This document shows, piece by piece, positions 52,503 to 60,235 of a DNA stretch of 64,000 nt; positions within the stretch are counted from its first letter, which is position 1, and every line of letters starts with the position of its first letter. The stretch is taken from assembly GCF_009604455.1 (NCBI RefSeq), contig NZ_WEGL01000004.1, positions 682,001 through 746,000 on the forward strand, written 5' to 3'. Both the position numbers and the translations under genes were made by a program. The notes under the pieces were generated by a model. That model did no database searches and was not told the origin of the DNA. It saw only the letters and a program-made list of their open reading frames with translations. Source of the stretch: Streptomyces sp. RB17 (GTDB lineage Bacteria; Actinomycetota; Actinomycetes; Streptomycetales; Streptomycetaceae).

Positions 52503-52585
52503 CCGAAGGGCTGCGGAGGAGCTCGCACGGAGTGATCGAAGGGCTCGGGAGCAGCCCTGGAAGAGTGGCCGAAGTACGTCCGGGC
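52496..52585. repeat. 33-34-bp tandem repeat containing the regulator's stop codon
   Basis: Unit 1 (52496-52528) begins GGAGTGACCGAAGGGCT and contains the TGA at 52500-52502. Unit 2 (52529-52562) begins GGAGTGATCGAAGGGCT, so the stop is copied. A partial third (from 52563) begins GAGTGGCCGAAG. The array ends near the stop of the convergent polymerase gene (52591). Confidence 0.85.
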
Positions 52586-52590
52586 GGCGC

Positions 52591-54291
52591 TCACTTGGCG
52601 TCGGCATAGCACTCCACCACCGCTGTCGTGAACGGGAACCGCACCGGTGTCTCGCCGAAGGTCAGCCGGCCGGCGAGGTCGGCGGAGGCGCGGATGGCGC
52701 GGACGACCGTGTCCGCCTCCTCGGCGGGGCAGTGCACGATCACCTCGTCGTGCTGGAAGAACACCAGCTCGGCCTTGAGGTCCGCGCAGGCCTGGCGGAG
52801 CCCGGCGAGCATCAGCAGGGCCCAGTCGGCGGCGCTGCCCTGGACGACGAAGTTCCGCGCGAAGCGGCCCCGCGCCCGGGAGTTGGCGGAGGCGTAACCG
52901 GGGACCCACGGGGCCTGGCCGTCGGGCCGTGTCTCGGTGTCGTCCTCGCCGATGGGGATGCCCGCCTCCCCTGCCGCGTCCTCGCCGGAACCGGCGGCCG
53001 GCGGGCAGGTCCGGCCCAGCCAGGTGCGCACCAGCCGGCCCTCCTCGCCCGCGCGGGCCGCCTCGTCGACGTAGGCGACGGCCTTCGGGAAGCGGCGGCG
53101 CAGCGCGGCCAGGTTCTTCAGGCCGTCGCCCGAGGTCTGGCCGTAGATCGCGCCCAGGACGGCGATCTTGGCCTGGTCGCGGTCGCCGGAGAAGGCGCGG
53201 TCGGACACGGACTGGTAGAGGTCGCTCTCGCGGCCGGCGACCTCCATCAGGCCGGGGTCACGGGAGATGGCGGCGAGCACGCGCGGCTCCATCTGGTCGG
53301 CGTCGGCCACGACCAGCCGCCAGCCGGGGTCGGCGACCACGGCCCGGCGGATCACCTTGGGGATCTGCAGTGCGCCTCCGCCGTTGGTCACCCAGCGTCC
53401 GGTGACCGTGCCGCCGGCGAGGAACTCGGGGCGGAAGCGGCCGTCGCGCACCCAGTCCTGCAGCCAGGACCAGCCGTGCGCCACCCAGATGCGGTACAGC
53501 TTCTTGTACTCCAGCAGGGGTTCGACGGCAGGGTGGTCGACGGACCGGATCTCCCAGCGGCGGGTGGACTTCACCTTGATCCCGGCCTGGGCGAAGGCTT
53601 TGATCACGTCGGCGGGCAGGTCGGGGCGGACGCGGCGGCCGAAGGCGGCGGAGACCTGGTCGGCCAGCTCGGCAAGGCGGCGCGGCTCGCCGCCGCCCGG
53701 GTACCGCTCGCCCAGCAGGTCGCGCAGCAGGCGGCGGTGGACCTCGGCGCTCCACGGCAGGCCCGCGTGGTTCATCTCGGCGGCCACCAGCATGCCGGCC
53801 GACTCGGCGGCGGTCAGCAGTCGCATCCGGTCGGGGTGGGCGGTCCGATCGTGCCGCCTCAGCTGCTCGGCGTAGACCGCGAGGAGGTCGGTCAGGGGCA
53901 GGCGGCTGCCCGTGGGCTCGAACAGCGGGGACTGGGCGCCCGGTTCGGCCGAGCGCTGGGGCGGATCGGGCGGTACGGGGCCGCCCCGGAGGCGGGCCAG
54001 GGCGGCGGTGGCCGAGCGCGGCTCGCCGTACCGGCCCTCGTGGCCCAGCAGGAGTGTCTCGGCGTCCTCGATGTCGTAGCACCGCTCCACTCGCACCCCC
54101 GTGGCGAGCAGACGCGGGTAGACCTCGGGAGTGGACCGCCACACCCAGCGCGTCACCTCCGGGCGGCTCCGCACCGCCCCGGCGAGATCGCTCTCCCGCC
54201 GCACCGGCCCGGCAGGCAGCCCGTCCGGGCCGAGGGGGGCGACGTCCACGCCAGCGTCCTCGGCCGGTGCGAGCGCCCACCGGTCGGTCAT
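52591..54291 (-). CDS. Polymerase I-like DNA polymerase (bifunctional 3'-5' exonuclease/polymerase type)
   Basis: A 566-aa family A polymerase without a 5' nuclease domain. The N-terminal about 190 residues are exonuclease-fold-like. Motif A is VVADADQMEPRVLA (about 325-338), motif B RDQAKIAVLGAIYGQTSGDG, and motif C FFQHDEVIVHCP (about 508-519). It is distinct from the main PolA. A poorly conserved Gly/Glu/Asp insert (about 440-475) follows motif B. ATG at 54291 was chosen; TTG at 54321 would add ten residues. Its role is likely repair or gap filling. Confidence 0.88.
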   Translation of the reverse strand: MTDRWALAPAEDAGVDVAPLGPDGLPAGPVRRESDLAGAVRSRPEVTRWVWRSTPEVYPRLLATGVRVERCYDIEDAETLLLGHEGRYGEPRSATAALARLRGGPVPPDPPQRSAEPGAQSPLFEPTGSRLPLTDLLAVYAEQLRRHDRTAHPDRMRLLTAAESAGMLVAAEMNHAGLPWSAEVHRRLLRDLLGERYPGGGEPRRLAELADQVSAAFGRRVRPDLPADVIKAFAQAGIKVKSTRRWEIRSVDHPAVEPLLEYKKLYRIWVAHGWSWLQDWVRDGRFRPEFLAGGTVTGRWVTNGGGALQIPKVIRRAVVADPGWRLVVADADQMEPRVLAAISRDPGLMEVAGRESDLYQSVSDRAFSGDRDQAKIAVLGAIYGQTSGDGLKNLAALRRRFPKAVAYVDEAARAGEEGRLVRTWLGRTCPPAAGSGEDAAGEAGIPIGEDDTETRPDGQAPWVPGYASANSRARGRFARNFVVQGSAADWALLMLAGLRQACADLKAELVFFQHDEVIVHCPAEEADTVVRAIRASADLAGRLTFGETPVRFPFTTAVVECYADAK

Positions 54292-54339
54292 GACTGCGAG
54301 TGTGGCAGCCGGGTCTGACAATCGGTCTGACCTGCGGCT

Positions 54340-55128
54340 TCAGTCGTTCGCGTCGGTCGATTCGGTGGTCGGGTCGGCCGCCTCGGCCTCGGCCGCCGTG
54401 GCCGCCTCCTTCGTCTGCTCCAGCAGCAGCGACAGCACCTTGGCGACGTACTCCTCGGTCGCGGGCTTGGTGATGCCGAGGCCGCTGAGGACGCCCCGGC
54501 CGTTCTCGTGCTCCAGGAGCGCGAGCAGGATGTGTTCGGTGCCGATGTAGTTGTGGCCGAGCCGGAGGGCCTCGCGGAAGGTGAGTTCCAGGACCTTCTT
54601 GGCGTCGGGGCCGTAGGGGACGAGGTCCGGGGCCCCGTCCGCCGCGGGCGGGAGCGCGGCGGTCGCCGCCTGCCGTACGGCGTCCAGCAGGACGCCCTGC
54701 GCGGTGATCGCCTTCGCGGCGATGCCTTCGGGCTCGGCGAGCAGGCCGAGGACCAGGTGCTCGGGGCGGCCCTCGGGGGTGCGGGCGGCCACCGCCTCGT
54801 TGTGCGCGGCGATGACCACGTTCCGTGCGCGCGTGGTGTAGCGGCTGAAGTCGTCGGCGCCGAGGTCGGTGGACTCCTTCGGCACGAACCGCTTCTGCGC
54901 CGCCTGCCGGGTGACGCCCATGCTCCGGCCGATCTCGGTCCAGGACGCGCCCGAGCGTCGTGCCTGGTCGACGAAGTGGCCGATCAGGTGGTCAGCCACG
55001 TCACCGAGGTGATCGGCGGCGATCACCGCGTCCTGGAGCTGTACGAGGGGCTCGTTGTGGGCCTTCTTGATGGCCTCGATGAGGTCGTCGAGGCGTACGG
55101 ATGCCGTGATGTTCGGGTTGGTCGCCAT
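54340..55128 (-). CDS. HTH plus double Clp-N domain protein
   Basis: A 262-aa protein. After a helical N-terminus it has a helix-turn-helix ASWTEIGRSMGVTRQAAQKRF (about residues 61-81) and two Clp-N repeats (about 95-150 and 165-235, the second NYIGTEHILLALLEHENGRG). No ATPase follows. Clp-N domains bind substrates or adaptors, so this looks like a DNA-binding regulator with a stress-linked sensing part. The tail is Ala/Glu/Thr-rich. Upstream lies a promoter whose -35 and -10 each sit in a TGTCAACC-type inverted repeat; no Shine-Dalgarno is present, so translation is probably leaderless. Confidence 0.85.
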   Translation of the reverse strand: MATNPNITASVRLDDLIEAIKKAHNEPLVQLQDAVIAADHLGDVADHLIGHFVDQARRSGASWTEIGRSMGVTRQAAQKRFVPKESTDLGADDFSRYTTRARNVVIAAHNEAVAARTPEGRPEHLVLGLLAEPEGIAAKAITAQGVLLDAVRQAATAALPPAADGAPDLVPYGPDAKKVLELTFREALRLGHNYIGTEHILLALLEHENGRGVLSGLGITKPATEEYVAKVLSLLLEQTKEAATAAEAEAADPTTESTDAND

Positions 55129-55129
55129 G

Positions 55130-55176
55130 TGTCAACCGTAGGTTGCCCATGGCGGGGTGTCAACCGATGGTTGACA
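55130..55176 (-). promoter_or_regulatory. Leaderless promoter embedded in two operator repeats
   Basis: Box 2 (55158-55176) is the perfect palindrome TGTCAACC-GAT-GGTTGACA. Box 1 (55130-55148) is TGTCAACC-GTA-GGTTGCCC. On the minus strand, -35 TTGACA is in box 2, then a 17-bp spacer, -10 TACGGT in box 1, and 6 bp to the ATG. A repressor binding both boxes would cover the whole promoter. Confidence 0.75.
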
Positions 55177-55197
55177 GTGCTTCGGTGTGGTCACCGG

Positions 55198-55824
55198 TCA
55201 CTTGGGTGCGATCGCCAGGCGCACCGCCAGCCCGGCGAAGACCGTCCCGCTGAAGTAGTCCAGGCCCCGGGCCACCCGTCGGCTGCGCCGCAGCAGCGAG
55301 GCCAGCTTCCCGGAAAGCAGCCCGACCGAGCCGTCCACCACCACGCCCATCGCCGTGATCGTGAAGCCCAGCACGAGGAACTGCTCCCGTACGTGCCCCA
55401 GGGCGGGGTTCACGAACTGCGGCAGGAAGGAGACATTGAAGAGGATCACCTTCGGGTTGAGGAGGTTGGTGACGGCGCCCCGCCAGAACGCGCGCCGGCG
55501 CCCGTTCCCGGGTGCCGCCTCGGTCTCGACCGGGCCGCCATCGCCCCGGAACGCCCTGACCGCGAGGAACAGCAGGTAGGCCGCGCCCGCCCAGTGCAGC
55601 ACCTCGTAGAGCGTCGGCAGGGTCAGGAACAGCGCCGAGAGGCCGAGCGCCGCGGCGATCGTGTGCACGAGCATGGCGCAGGCGACCCCTGTGGCGGCCG
55701 CCACCCCCGTCAGGGGGCCGCCCCGGCCGCCCACCGCCACGATGAACATCATGTCGGGTCCAGGAGTGACGCAGAGTGCGAAAGCGGCGATCAGGAACGC
55801 CGCATAGAGAGACGTGTCCACCAT
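55198..55824 (-). CDS. LysE/RhtB-family amino-acid exporter
   Basis: A 208-aa protein with six hydrophobic segments and the family signature CVTPGPDMMFIVAVGGRGG (about residues 18-36), plus NLLNPKVILFNVSFLPQFV (about 120-138). It exports amino acids or related metabolites. It points toward the Clp-N gene from the right but is separated from it by that gene's operator region, so the two are not an operon. Confidence 0.9.
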   Translation of the reverse strand: MVDTSLYAAFLIAAFALCVTPGPDMMFIVAVGGRGGPLTGVAAATGVACAMLVHTIAAALGLSALFLTLPTLYEVLHWAGAAYLLFLAVRAFRGDGGPVETEAAPGNGRRRAFWRGAVTNLLNPKVILFNVSFLPQFVNPALGHVREQFLVLGFTITAMGVVVDGSVGLLSGKLASLLRRSRRVARGLDYFSGTVFAGLAVRLAIAPK

Positions 55825-56266
55825 GCCGCCATGCTTCGCGCGCTCCCACGCGCGCGTGGCGGAATTCCAGGGACTGAGACGATCCGTCGGCCAAGTGGTC
55901 CGCAGGTCGGCGGCGTTGAGGTCCCCGACCCTCGGTCAACTTTTCTCCCGGCCGTCGCGTCCCGTTCGGGTGGCAGCTGCGCCGGGCGGCCGACCCGCGC
56001 CCGGAGCCCTGCGTACCGGCCATCCACGCCTGACCGCTCCAGCCACCCGACAGTCGCCCGCCGCCCCCTGCTCTCTCGGCAACTACCTTGATCCCGGCCA
56101 CCACATCCCAGGCCCTCCCGCACACCTGGCGACCTCGACTCCGACCGGCCTCGAACCGTTCCAGCCCCGGTCTCGACCCCACATCCGCCCGCACTCTCCC
56201 GTCTTCATCCACAGGCTGTGGACAACGCTCGGCCCGCTGTCGGAGGGGCATGGCACGATCGACGGT
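55825..56266. other. Divergent spacer
   Basis: This 442-bp gap between the LysE-type gene and the DUF2786 gene shows no coding frame with proper bias, although one plus-strand frame is open across it. A pair of DnaA-box-like words lies near its right end. Confidence 0.5.
56205..56225. promoter_or_regulatory. Two convergent DnaA-box-like words
   Basis: TCATCCACA on the plus strand (56205-56213), and TGTGGACAA (56217-56225), which is TTGTCCACA on the minus strand. They are 3 bp apart and about 42 bp upstream of the DUF2786 gene. Confidence 0.4.
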
Positions 56267-57373
56267 GTGACCAGCACTGCGAGCACGGTCGAGAGGGCCT
56301 TCAGGGCCGCCCTCTACGACGACACCGACACCGGCCTCGACACGGGTGCCTCCCTGCTTGCCGCCGACCCCGCCTCAGATGCCGAACTCGCGTGGCGGGG
56401 CGAGGAGTTCGTGGCGACGGCCTGGCGGCGCGGCTGGCAGCCCGCCGATGTCGTACGGCTGGTGCGGCGCGAGCTGGAGGACGTGCATGTGCGCCGGGCC
56501 GCCGCGCTGATCCGCGCCCAGGCCGGGCGGGACCGCCCACGCGGGCGCCGCTGGACCGCGCAGCTGGCGGAGCTGCCCGGTCCCGTCCGCGAGGACGATC
56601 GCTTCTCGCGGGCCACGACCACGCTGGAGCTGTACCGCCTGCTGCTGCGCCTGCCCGCCCTTGAGCCCTTGGAGGAGGAACCCCGGCGCGCCCCCGGCCC
56701 GGCGGCCTCCCGCATGCTCGCCCGGATTCGTGCGCTGCTCGCCAAGGCCGAGGCGACCGGGTATCCGGAGGAGGCGGAGGCGCTCAGCGCCAAGGCGCAG
56801 GAGCTGATGGCGCGGCACAGCGTCGACGAGGCGCTGCTCGCCGCCGGGGCGCCCGCGCCGGACGCGCCCGGTGCGTGCCGGATCGGGGTCGAGCCGCCGT
56901 ACGAACAGGCCAAGGCGGTTCTGCTCGACGCCGTGGCCGGTGCGAACAACTGCCGCGCTGTGTGGAACGAACCGCTCGGCTTCTCCACGGTCGTCGGCTT
57001 CGAGGCGGACCTGGAGGCGGTCGAACTGCTCTACACCTCGCTGCTGGTACAGGCCACGCACGCGATGACCAAGGCGGAGGCCGCGCAGAGAGCCGGCGGG
57101 CGGAAGCGGACCAAGACGTTCCGGCAGTCGTTCCTGGCCGCCTACGCCCACCGGGTCGGCGACCGGCTCGCGGCCGCCGCCGAGACCCAGGTCAGCCAGG
57201 ACCTGCTGCCGGTCCTCGCCACCAGGGAGATAGCCGTCACCGACCGGCTGGAGCGCATGTTCCCCGAGACCGGCACCACTCGGCTCCGCGGGGTGAGCGA
57301 CGCGGCCGGCTGGACGGAGGGCGCCCGGGCAGCGGACCGAGCCCAGGTCAGAGCCCGCCCAGGGCTGGAATGA
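56267..57373 (+). CDS. DUF2786-containing protein
   Basis: A 368-aa soluble protein. The DUF2786 segment MLARIRALLAKAEATGYPEEAEALSAKAQELMARHSVDEALL is at about residues 148-189. A helical N-terminal part and a C-terminal region with FRQSFLAAYAHRVGDRLAAA surround it. The family's function is unknown; it recurs in actinobacteria and some phages. GTG at 56267 is the likely start (MTSTASTVERAF); the frame is open far upstream. Its last codons lie within a degenerate tandem array. Confidence 0.75.
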   Translation: MTSTASTVERAFRAALYDDTDTGLDTGASLLAADPASDAELAWRGEEFVATAWRRGWQPADVVRLVRRELEDVHVRRAAALIRAQAGRDRPRGRRWTAQLAELPGPVREDDRFSRATTTLELYRLLLRLPALEPLEEEPRRAPGPAASRMLARIRALLAKAEATGYPEEAEALSAKAQELMARHSVDEALLAAGAPAPDAPGACRIGVEPPYEQAKAVLLDAVAGANNCRAVWNEPLGFSTVVGFEADLEAVELLYTSLLVQATHAMTKAEAAQRAGGRKRTKTFRQSFLAAYAHRVGDRLAAAAETQVSQDLLPVLATREIAVTDRLERMFPETGTTRLRGVSDAAGWTEGARAADRAQVRARPGLE

Positions 57374-57530
57374 GCCCGCCACAAGCCCACGCCGGCCGCC
57401 GCAGGCTGGACTCAGCTCGCCAGAGGCGGCCGGTGTGCCGCCGACCGGGCGCCGGCCCGTCCCGGCTGGACGGAGCCCGTCAGAAGCCGGCGTCGGCCCG
57501 CCCCAGGCCGGGAGGAGCCCCCAAGCCGGC
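57355..57530. repeat. Degenerate tandem array over the DUF2786 stop codon
   Basis: The motif GGCTGGA-(3 bp)-AGC(C/T)CG(C/T)CA is seen at about 57362 (with the gene's TGA), 57411 and 57467, with a more diverged copy near 57508. Spacings are about 49, 56 and 41 bp. Unit boundaries are loose. Confidence 0.55.
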
Positions 57531-57558
57531 GTCAGCCGCCCCCCGACTGTCCCGACAC

Positions 57559-58071
57559 TCAGTCGCCGACCTGCTGGAAAGCGGTCACGGAGGCGTTCGG
57601 GCCGGTGCTCGCGGTCTGGGTGGCGACGGGGCCGTACGACCAGGGGAAGCTGCGGGAGGCGGTGGTGCCGGGAAGGGTGATCTTCACGGTCTTGGGGGTC
57701 AGCGCGGCCTTGTCGCCCGCGTTGCCGCGCACGTAGCTGATGGTGAACGACGCCGAGTCGCCCTTGGCGAGCTTCAGCTTCTGGGCCTTGGCACCCTTGA
57801 GGGCCGGCACCTTGGCCTCGGCGCTGCCGGCGCTCAGGACGACGCCCGCGAAGTGGTCCAGGGTGCAGGCCTTGCTCTGGTTGGTGATGCTGACCGGAAT
57901 CTCACCCGTGTCACCGGCCTTCGGCGCCACGCTCGCGGACCCGATCTGCACGGAGACCCCGCCGATCTCGCAGGCCGAGCCGGTCTTGCTGCTGCTCTTG
58001 CCTCCGCCGCCGCAGGCGGTGAGCAGCAGGGCCGCGGCGAGGGCTGTGACGGTGAGCGGAATGGCGCGCAT
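57559..58071 (-). CDS. DUF4232-like secreted lipoprotein
   Basis: A 170-aa lipoprotein (MRAIPLTVTALAAALLLTAC, lipobox LTAC). An immunoglobulin-like beta domain follows, with CEIGGVSVQIGSASVAP...TGEIPVSITNQSKACTLDHFAG, a pattern of Streptomyces DUF4232 proteins. Two cysteines may form a disulphide. Function unknown, probably cell-surface. The frame extends upstream to 58143, but the signal peptide fixes the start at 58071. Confidence 0.8.
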   Translation of the reverse strand: MRAIPLTVTALAAALLLTACGGGGKSSSKTGSACEIGGVSVQIGSASVAPKAGDTGEIPVSITNQSKACTLDHFAGVVLSAGSAEAKVPALKGAKAQKLKLAKGDSASFTISYVRGNAGDKAALTPKTVKITLPGTTASRSFPWSYGPVATQTASTGPNASVTAFQQVGD

Positions 58072-58202
58072 GAGGCAGGTCCCATCGAGGTCGTGACGGT
58101 GCCCCTGCATCATGGCGCCTGTGCTCGGGCCGGGTCCGCCCACCCCAGCGGAATCACTGCTTCAGGTGGTGCTCCGGGCATTCCTCACCGGATGCACCCC
58201 TG

Positions 58203-58673
58203 TCACTGCTTCGACTTGGTCGGCAGCGCCGAAGGCAGCTTGCCGCCCTCCGCCTTGGTGTACGTCTCCTTGCCGGTCTTGCCCGACCAGCTCACCGTCA
58301 TGCCCTTGGCGTCCACCGCGTCGACCATGCCGGTGGCCCGGTCCTTGTTGCCGTCGGGGCAGGTCAGATGGATCATCTGCATCCCGGACTCCTCGCCGGC
58401 GGCGCCCTGGCACCAGGCCTTCCGGCCGGTCACGAAGAGCCCGGCCTTCTTCCCGGTGATCACCAGGGCCACGATCCTGCCGCCGCTCGTGGTGATCCAG
58501 CTGCCCTGGAGCTTGCCGGAGGGCCCGGTCGCCGTTCCCGAGGGGGAGGCCGATGCGGTGGACGCGCTCGGCGTCGCGGGCGCGGCGGTCTTGCCGCCGC
58601 CACCGCCTCCGCTGCACGCGGTCAGCGTGGCGAGCGCGCCGACCAGGCCCGCGGCCACGATCGCGGTCCGCAT
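58203..58673 (-). CDS. Small secreted lipoprotein
   Basis: A 156-aa lipoprotein starting MRTAIVAAGLVGALATLTAC (lipobox LTAC). A Gly run and a Pro/Thr/Ser/Ala linker precede a compact domain with SWITTSGGRIVALVITGKKAGLFVTG and two cysteines (WCQG, LTCP). It may be a small beta-barrel surface protein. It is on the same strand as, and 131 bp upstream of, the DUF4232-like gene. A longer start at 58790 would place a repeat-encoded stretch before the signal peptide and is rejected. Confidence 0.75.
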   Translation of the reverse strand: MRTAIVAAGLVGALATLTACSGGGGGGKTAAPATPSASTASASPSGTATGPSGKLQGSWITTSGGRIVALVITGKKAGLFVTGRKAWCQGAAGEESGMQMIHLTCPDGNKDRATGMVDAVDAKGMTVSWSGKTGKETYTKAEGGKLPSALPTKSKQ

Positions 58674-58800
58674 CCTCGCACGGGCAGCACGCGCACCACC
58701 CGCCGCACACGCAGTATGCGCAGCACCAGCACCCGCAGCAGTCGAGGCAGTCGAAGCAGTCACAGCACTCGCACCAGTCACAGACGTCACCGGAAAGCTC
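58674..58800. repeat. GCAGTC/GCACCA-type hexamer-rich region upstream of the lipoprotein
   Basis: Degenerate hexamers and 9-mers such as GCAGTCGAG, GCAGTCGAA, GCAGTCACA and GCACCAGTCACA fill 58690-58790. In one minus-strand frame they read as an extremely cysteine-rich stretch. Confidence 0.7.
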
Positions 58801-58915
58801 CCAAGCTGTAGCGGCCGGCCGCCCTCGGCCGGACGGCCCGCAGCAAGCTACCAGCAGGCGCCGGGAAGGCCGTGGGACGCCGGGCAGGAATCCGTTGTGA
58901 ACCTGTTCAAGGCGC

Positions 58916-58967
58916 ATAGGTAGGCGATTCCCTACGCTTGACTCGTAGGGAATCGCCTACCTATCGT
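58916..58967 (+). promoter_or_regulatory. 21-bp inverted repeat and promoter of the VOC/ArsR operon
   Basis: The left arm (58916-58936, beginning ATAGGTAGGCGATTCCC) and right arm (58944-58964) are perfect complements over 21 bp with a 7-bp centre CTTGACT. The centre supplies -35 TTGACT (58938-58943). TATCGT (58962-58967) is the -10 after 18 bp, and ATG follows 7 bp later, implying a leaderless transcript. The right arm fills the spacer, an ideal site for the ArsR repressor encoded in the operon. Confidence 0.8.
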
Positions 58968-58974
58968 CGTACCC

Positions 58975-59349
58975 ATGAACATCACTCACGCCTCCTTCGT
59001 CACCCTCCCCGTCACCGACCAGGACCGCGCCCTGCGCTTCTACCAGGACGTTCTCGGCTTCGAGGTCACCGCCGATCTGCAGATGCCGCCCGGGCGCTGG
59101 CTGCAGGTCGCGCCGAAGGGTGCGCAGACCGTCTTCACGCTCTCCGGGCCGGGCATGGGCGATTTCGTGCCCGGTTCGGCGCGGGGGATCATGTTGGTGA
59201 CGACCGATGTCGACGCCGACTGCGCACGGCTCGCCCGGGCGGGCACCGAGGTGCAGGGCCCGGACGAGTACCCGTGGGGCCGCATGGCCTCCTTCACGGA
59301 CCCCGACGGCAACGGTCTGATGCTGCTGACGGAGAAGGAAGGCTTCTGA
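58975..59349 (+). CDS. VOC-family (glyoxalase/bleomycin-resistance-like) protein
   Basis: A 124-aa single VOC module. THASFVTLPVTDQDRALRFYQDVLGFEV opens the first beta-alpha-beta half, and MASFTDPDGNGLMLLTEKE closes it with the usual Asp-Pro-Asp-Gly-Asn turn and Glu/metal position. It may detoxify or sequester a small molecule. It is first in the operon with the ArsR and SRPBCC genes (7-bp and ATGA junctions), directly under the 21-bp operator. Confidence 0.88.
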   Translation: MNITHASFVTLPVTDQDRALRFYQDVLGFEVTADLQMPPGRWLQVAPKGAQTVFTLSGPGMGDFVPGSARGIMLVTTDVDADCARLARAGTEVQGPDEYPWGRMASFTDPDGNGLMLLTEKEGF

Positions 59350-59356
59350 CCGCGCC

Positions 59357-59713
59357 ATGAGCACCGGGACCGGGACGGGTACCGCCGCCGAGGACCGCGT
59401 CTTCGCCGCGCTCGCCAACGCCACCCGCCGCGAAGTGCTGCGGCTGCTGCGCGAGCGCGGACCGCAGCCCGTCCAGGCCCTGGCCGACCACTTCGACATG
59501 CGCCGCCCGAGCCTCTCGGAACACCTCAAGGTGCTCCGGGAGGCCGGCCTCGTCTCCGAGCAGCGCTCCGGGCGGCAGCGCATCTACCGCCTCGAGGCCG
59601 CCCCCCTCGCCGAGGTGCAGGACTGGCTCCACCCGTACGAGCGGTTCTGGCGCGACCGGCTGAAGGGCCTCGGCGACCTGCTCGACCGCCTGCCCGACGA
59701 TGACCAGTCATGA
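59357..59713 (+). CDS. ArsR-family winged-helix repressor
   Basis: A 118-aa regulator. RVFAALANATRREVLRLLRERGPQPVQALADHF leads to the recognition helix MRRPSLSEHLKVLREAGLV. There is no cysteine metal motif, so it is the non-metal, SRPBCC-associated kind of ArsR. It probably represses its own operon through the 21-bp repeat. Its TGA overlaps the next ATG. Confidence 0.9.
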   Translation: MSTGTGTGTAAEDRVFAALANATRREVLRLLRERGPQPVQALADHFDMRRPSLSEHLKVLREAGLVSEQRSGRQRIYRLEAAPLAEVQDWLHPYERFWRDRLKGLGDLLDRLPDDDQS

Positions 59714-60174
59714 GCGCGCGCCCCGATGACGACCTGACCACGATCCGCGTCGACCAGTTCTTCCCGCATCCGCCCGCCAAGGTCTGGCGTGCTCTGACCG
59801 ACCCGGGACTGCTCGCCCAGTGGCAGATGCCCGGTGCCGAGGACTTCCGGCTGGAGGTCGGCCACCGGTACCGGATGACCTCCGTCCCGCGTCCCAACGC
59901 CCGCTTCTCCGGGGTCGTGGAGGTACGGGTACTGGCCTACGACATCGAGCGGATGCTGTCCGTCCGCTGGGCCGACGCCGATCCGGCCAACCCCGCGGAC
60001 TGGACCGTCACCTGGACCCTGGAACAAGAAGGGCGCGGTACGCGTCTTTTCCTGGTGCATGAAGGTTTCGATCCGGACGATCCGGCTCAGCTGATGGCGC
60101 GGAAGATCATGGGTGGGGGTTGGCGGGGGCATGTCCTGCCTGCTCTGGGGCAGACGCTGGAACAGCTTGGCTGA
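59710..60174 (+). CDS. SRPBCC/AHSA1-domain protein
   Basis: A 154-aa START-like protein. VDQFFPHPPAKVWRALTDPGLLAQWQMPG is the signature first half, and a C-terminal helix with WRGHVLPALGQTLEQLG closes the ligand cavity. Pairs of ArsR and AHSA1 proteins are very common; the SRPBCC protein is thought to bind a hydrophobic ligand. ATGA overlap couples it to the ArsR gene. Confidence 0.88.
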   Translation: MSARPDDDLTTIRVDQFFPHPPAKVWRALTDPGLLAQWQMPGAEDFRLEVGHRYRMTSVPRPNARFSGVVEVRVLAYDIERMLSVRWADADPANPADWTVTWTLEQEGRGTRLFLVHEGFDPDDPAQLMARKIMGGGWRGHVLPALGQTLEQLG

Positions 60175-60235
60175 CGCAGGCGTCTCCAAGGTCGGTAAAG
60201 CGAGCGTCAAACCTGTAACCGCGGGAACACCCCCT

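Noticed and set aside
58203..58790. Longer 195-residue start for the small lipoprotein
   Set aside because: It would put an Ala/Thr repeat before the signal peptide; the lipobox position fits a start at 58673.
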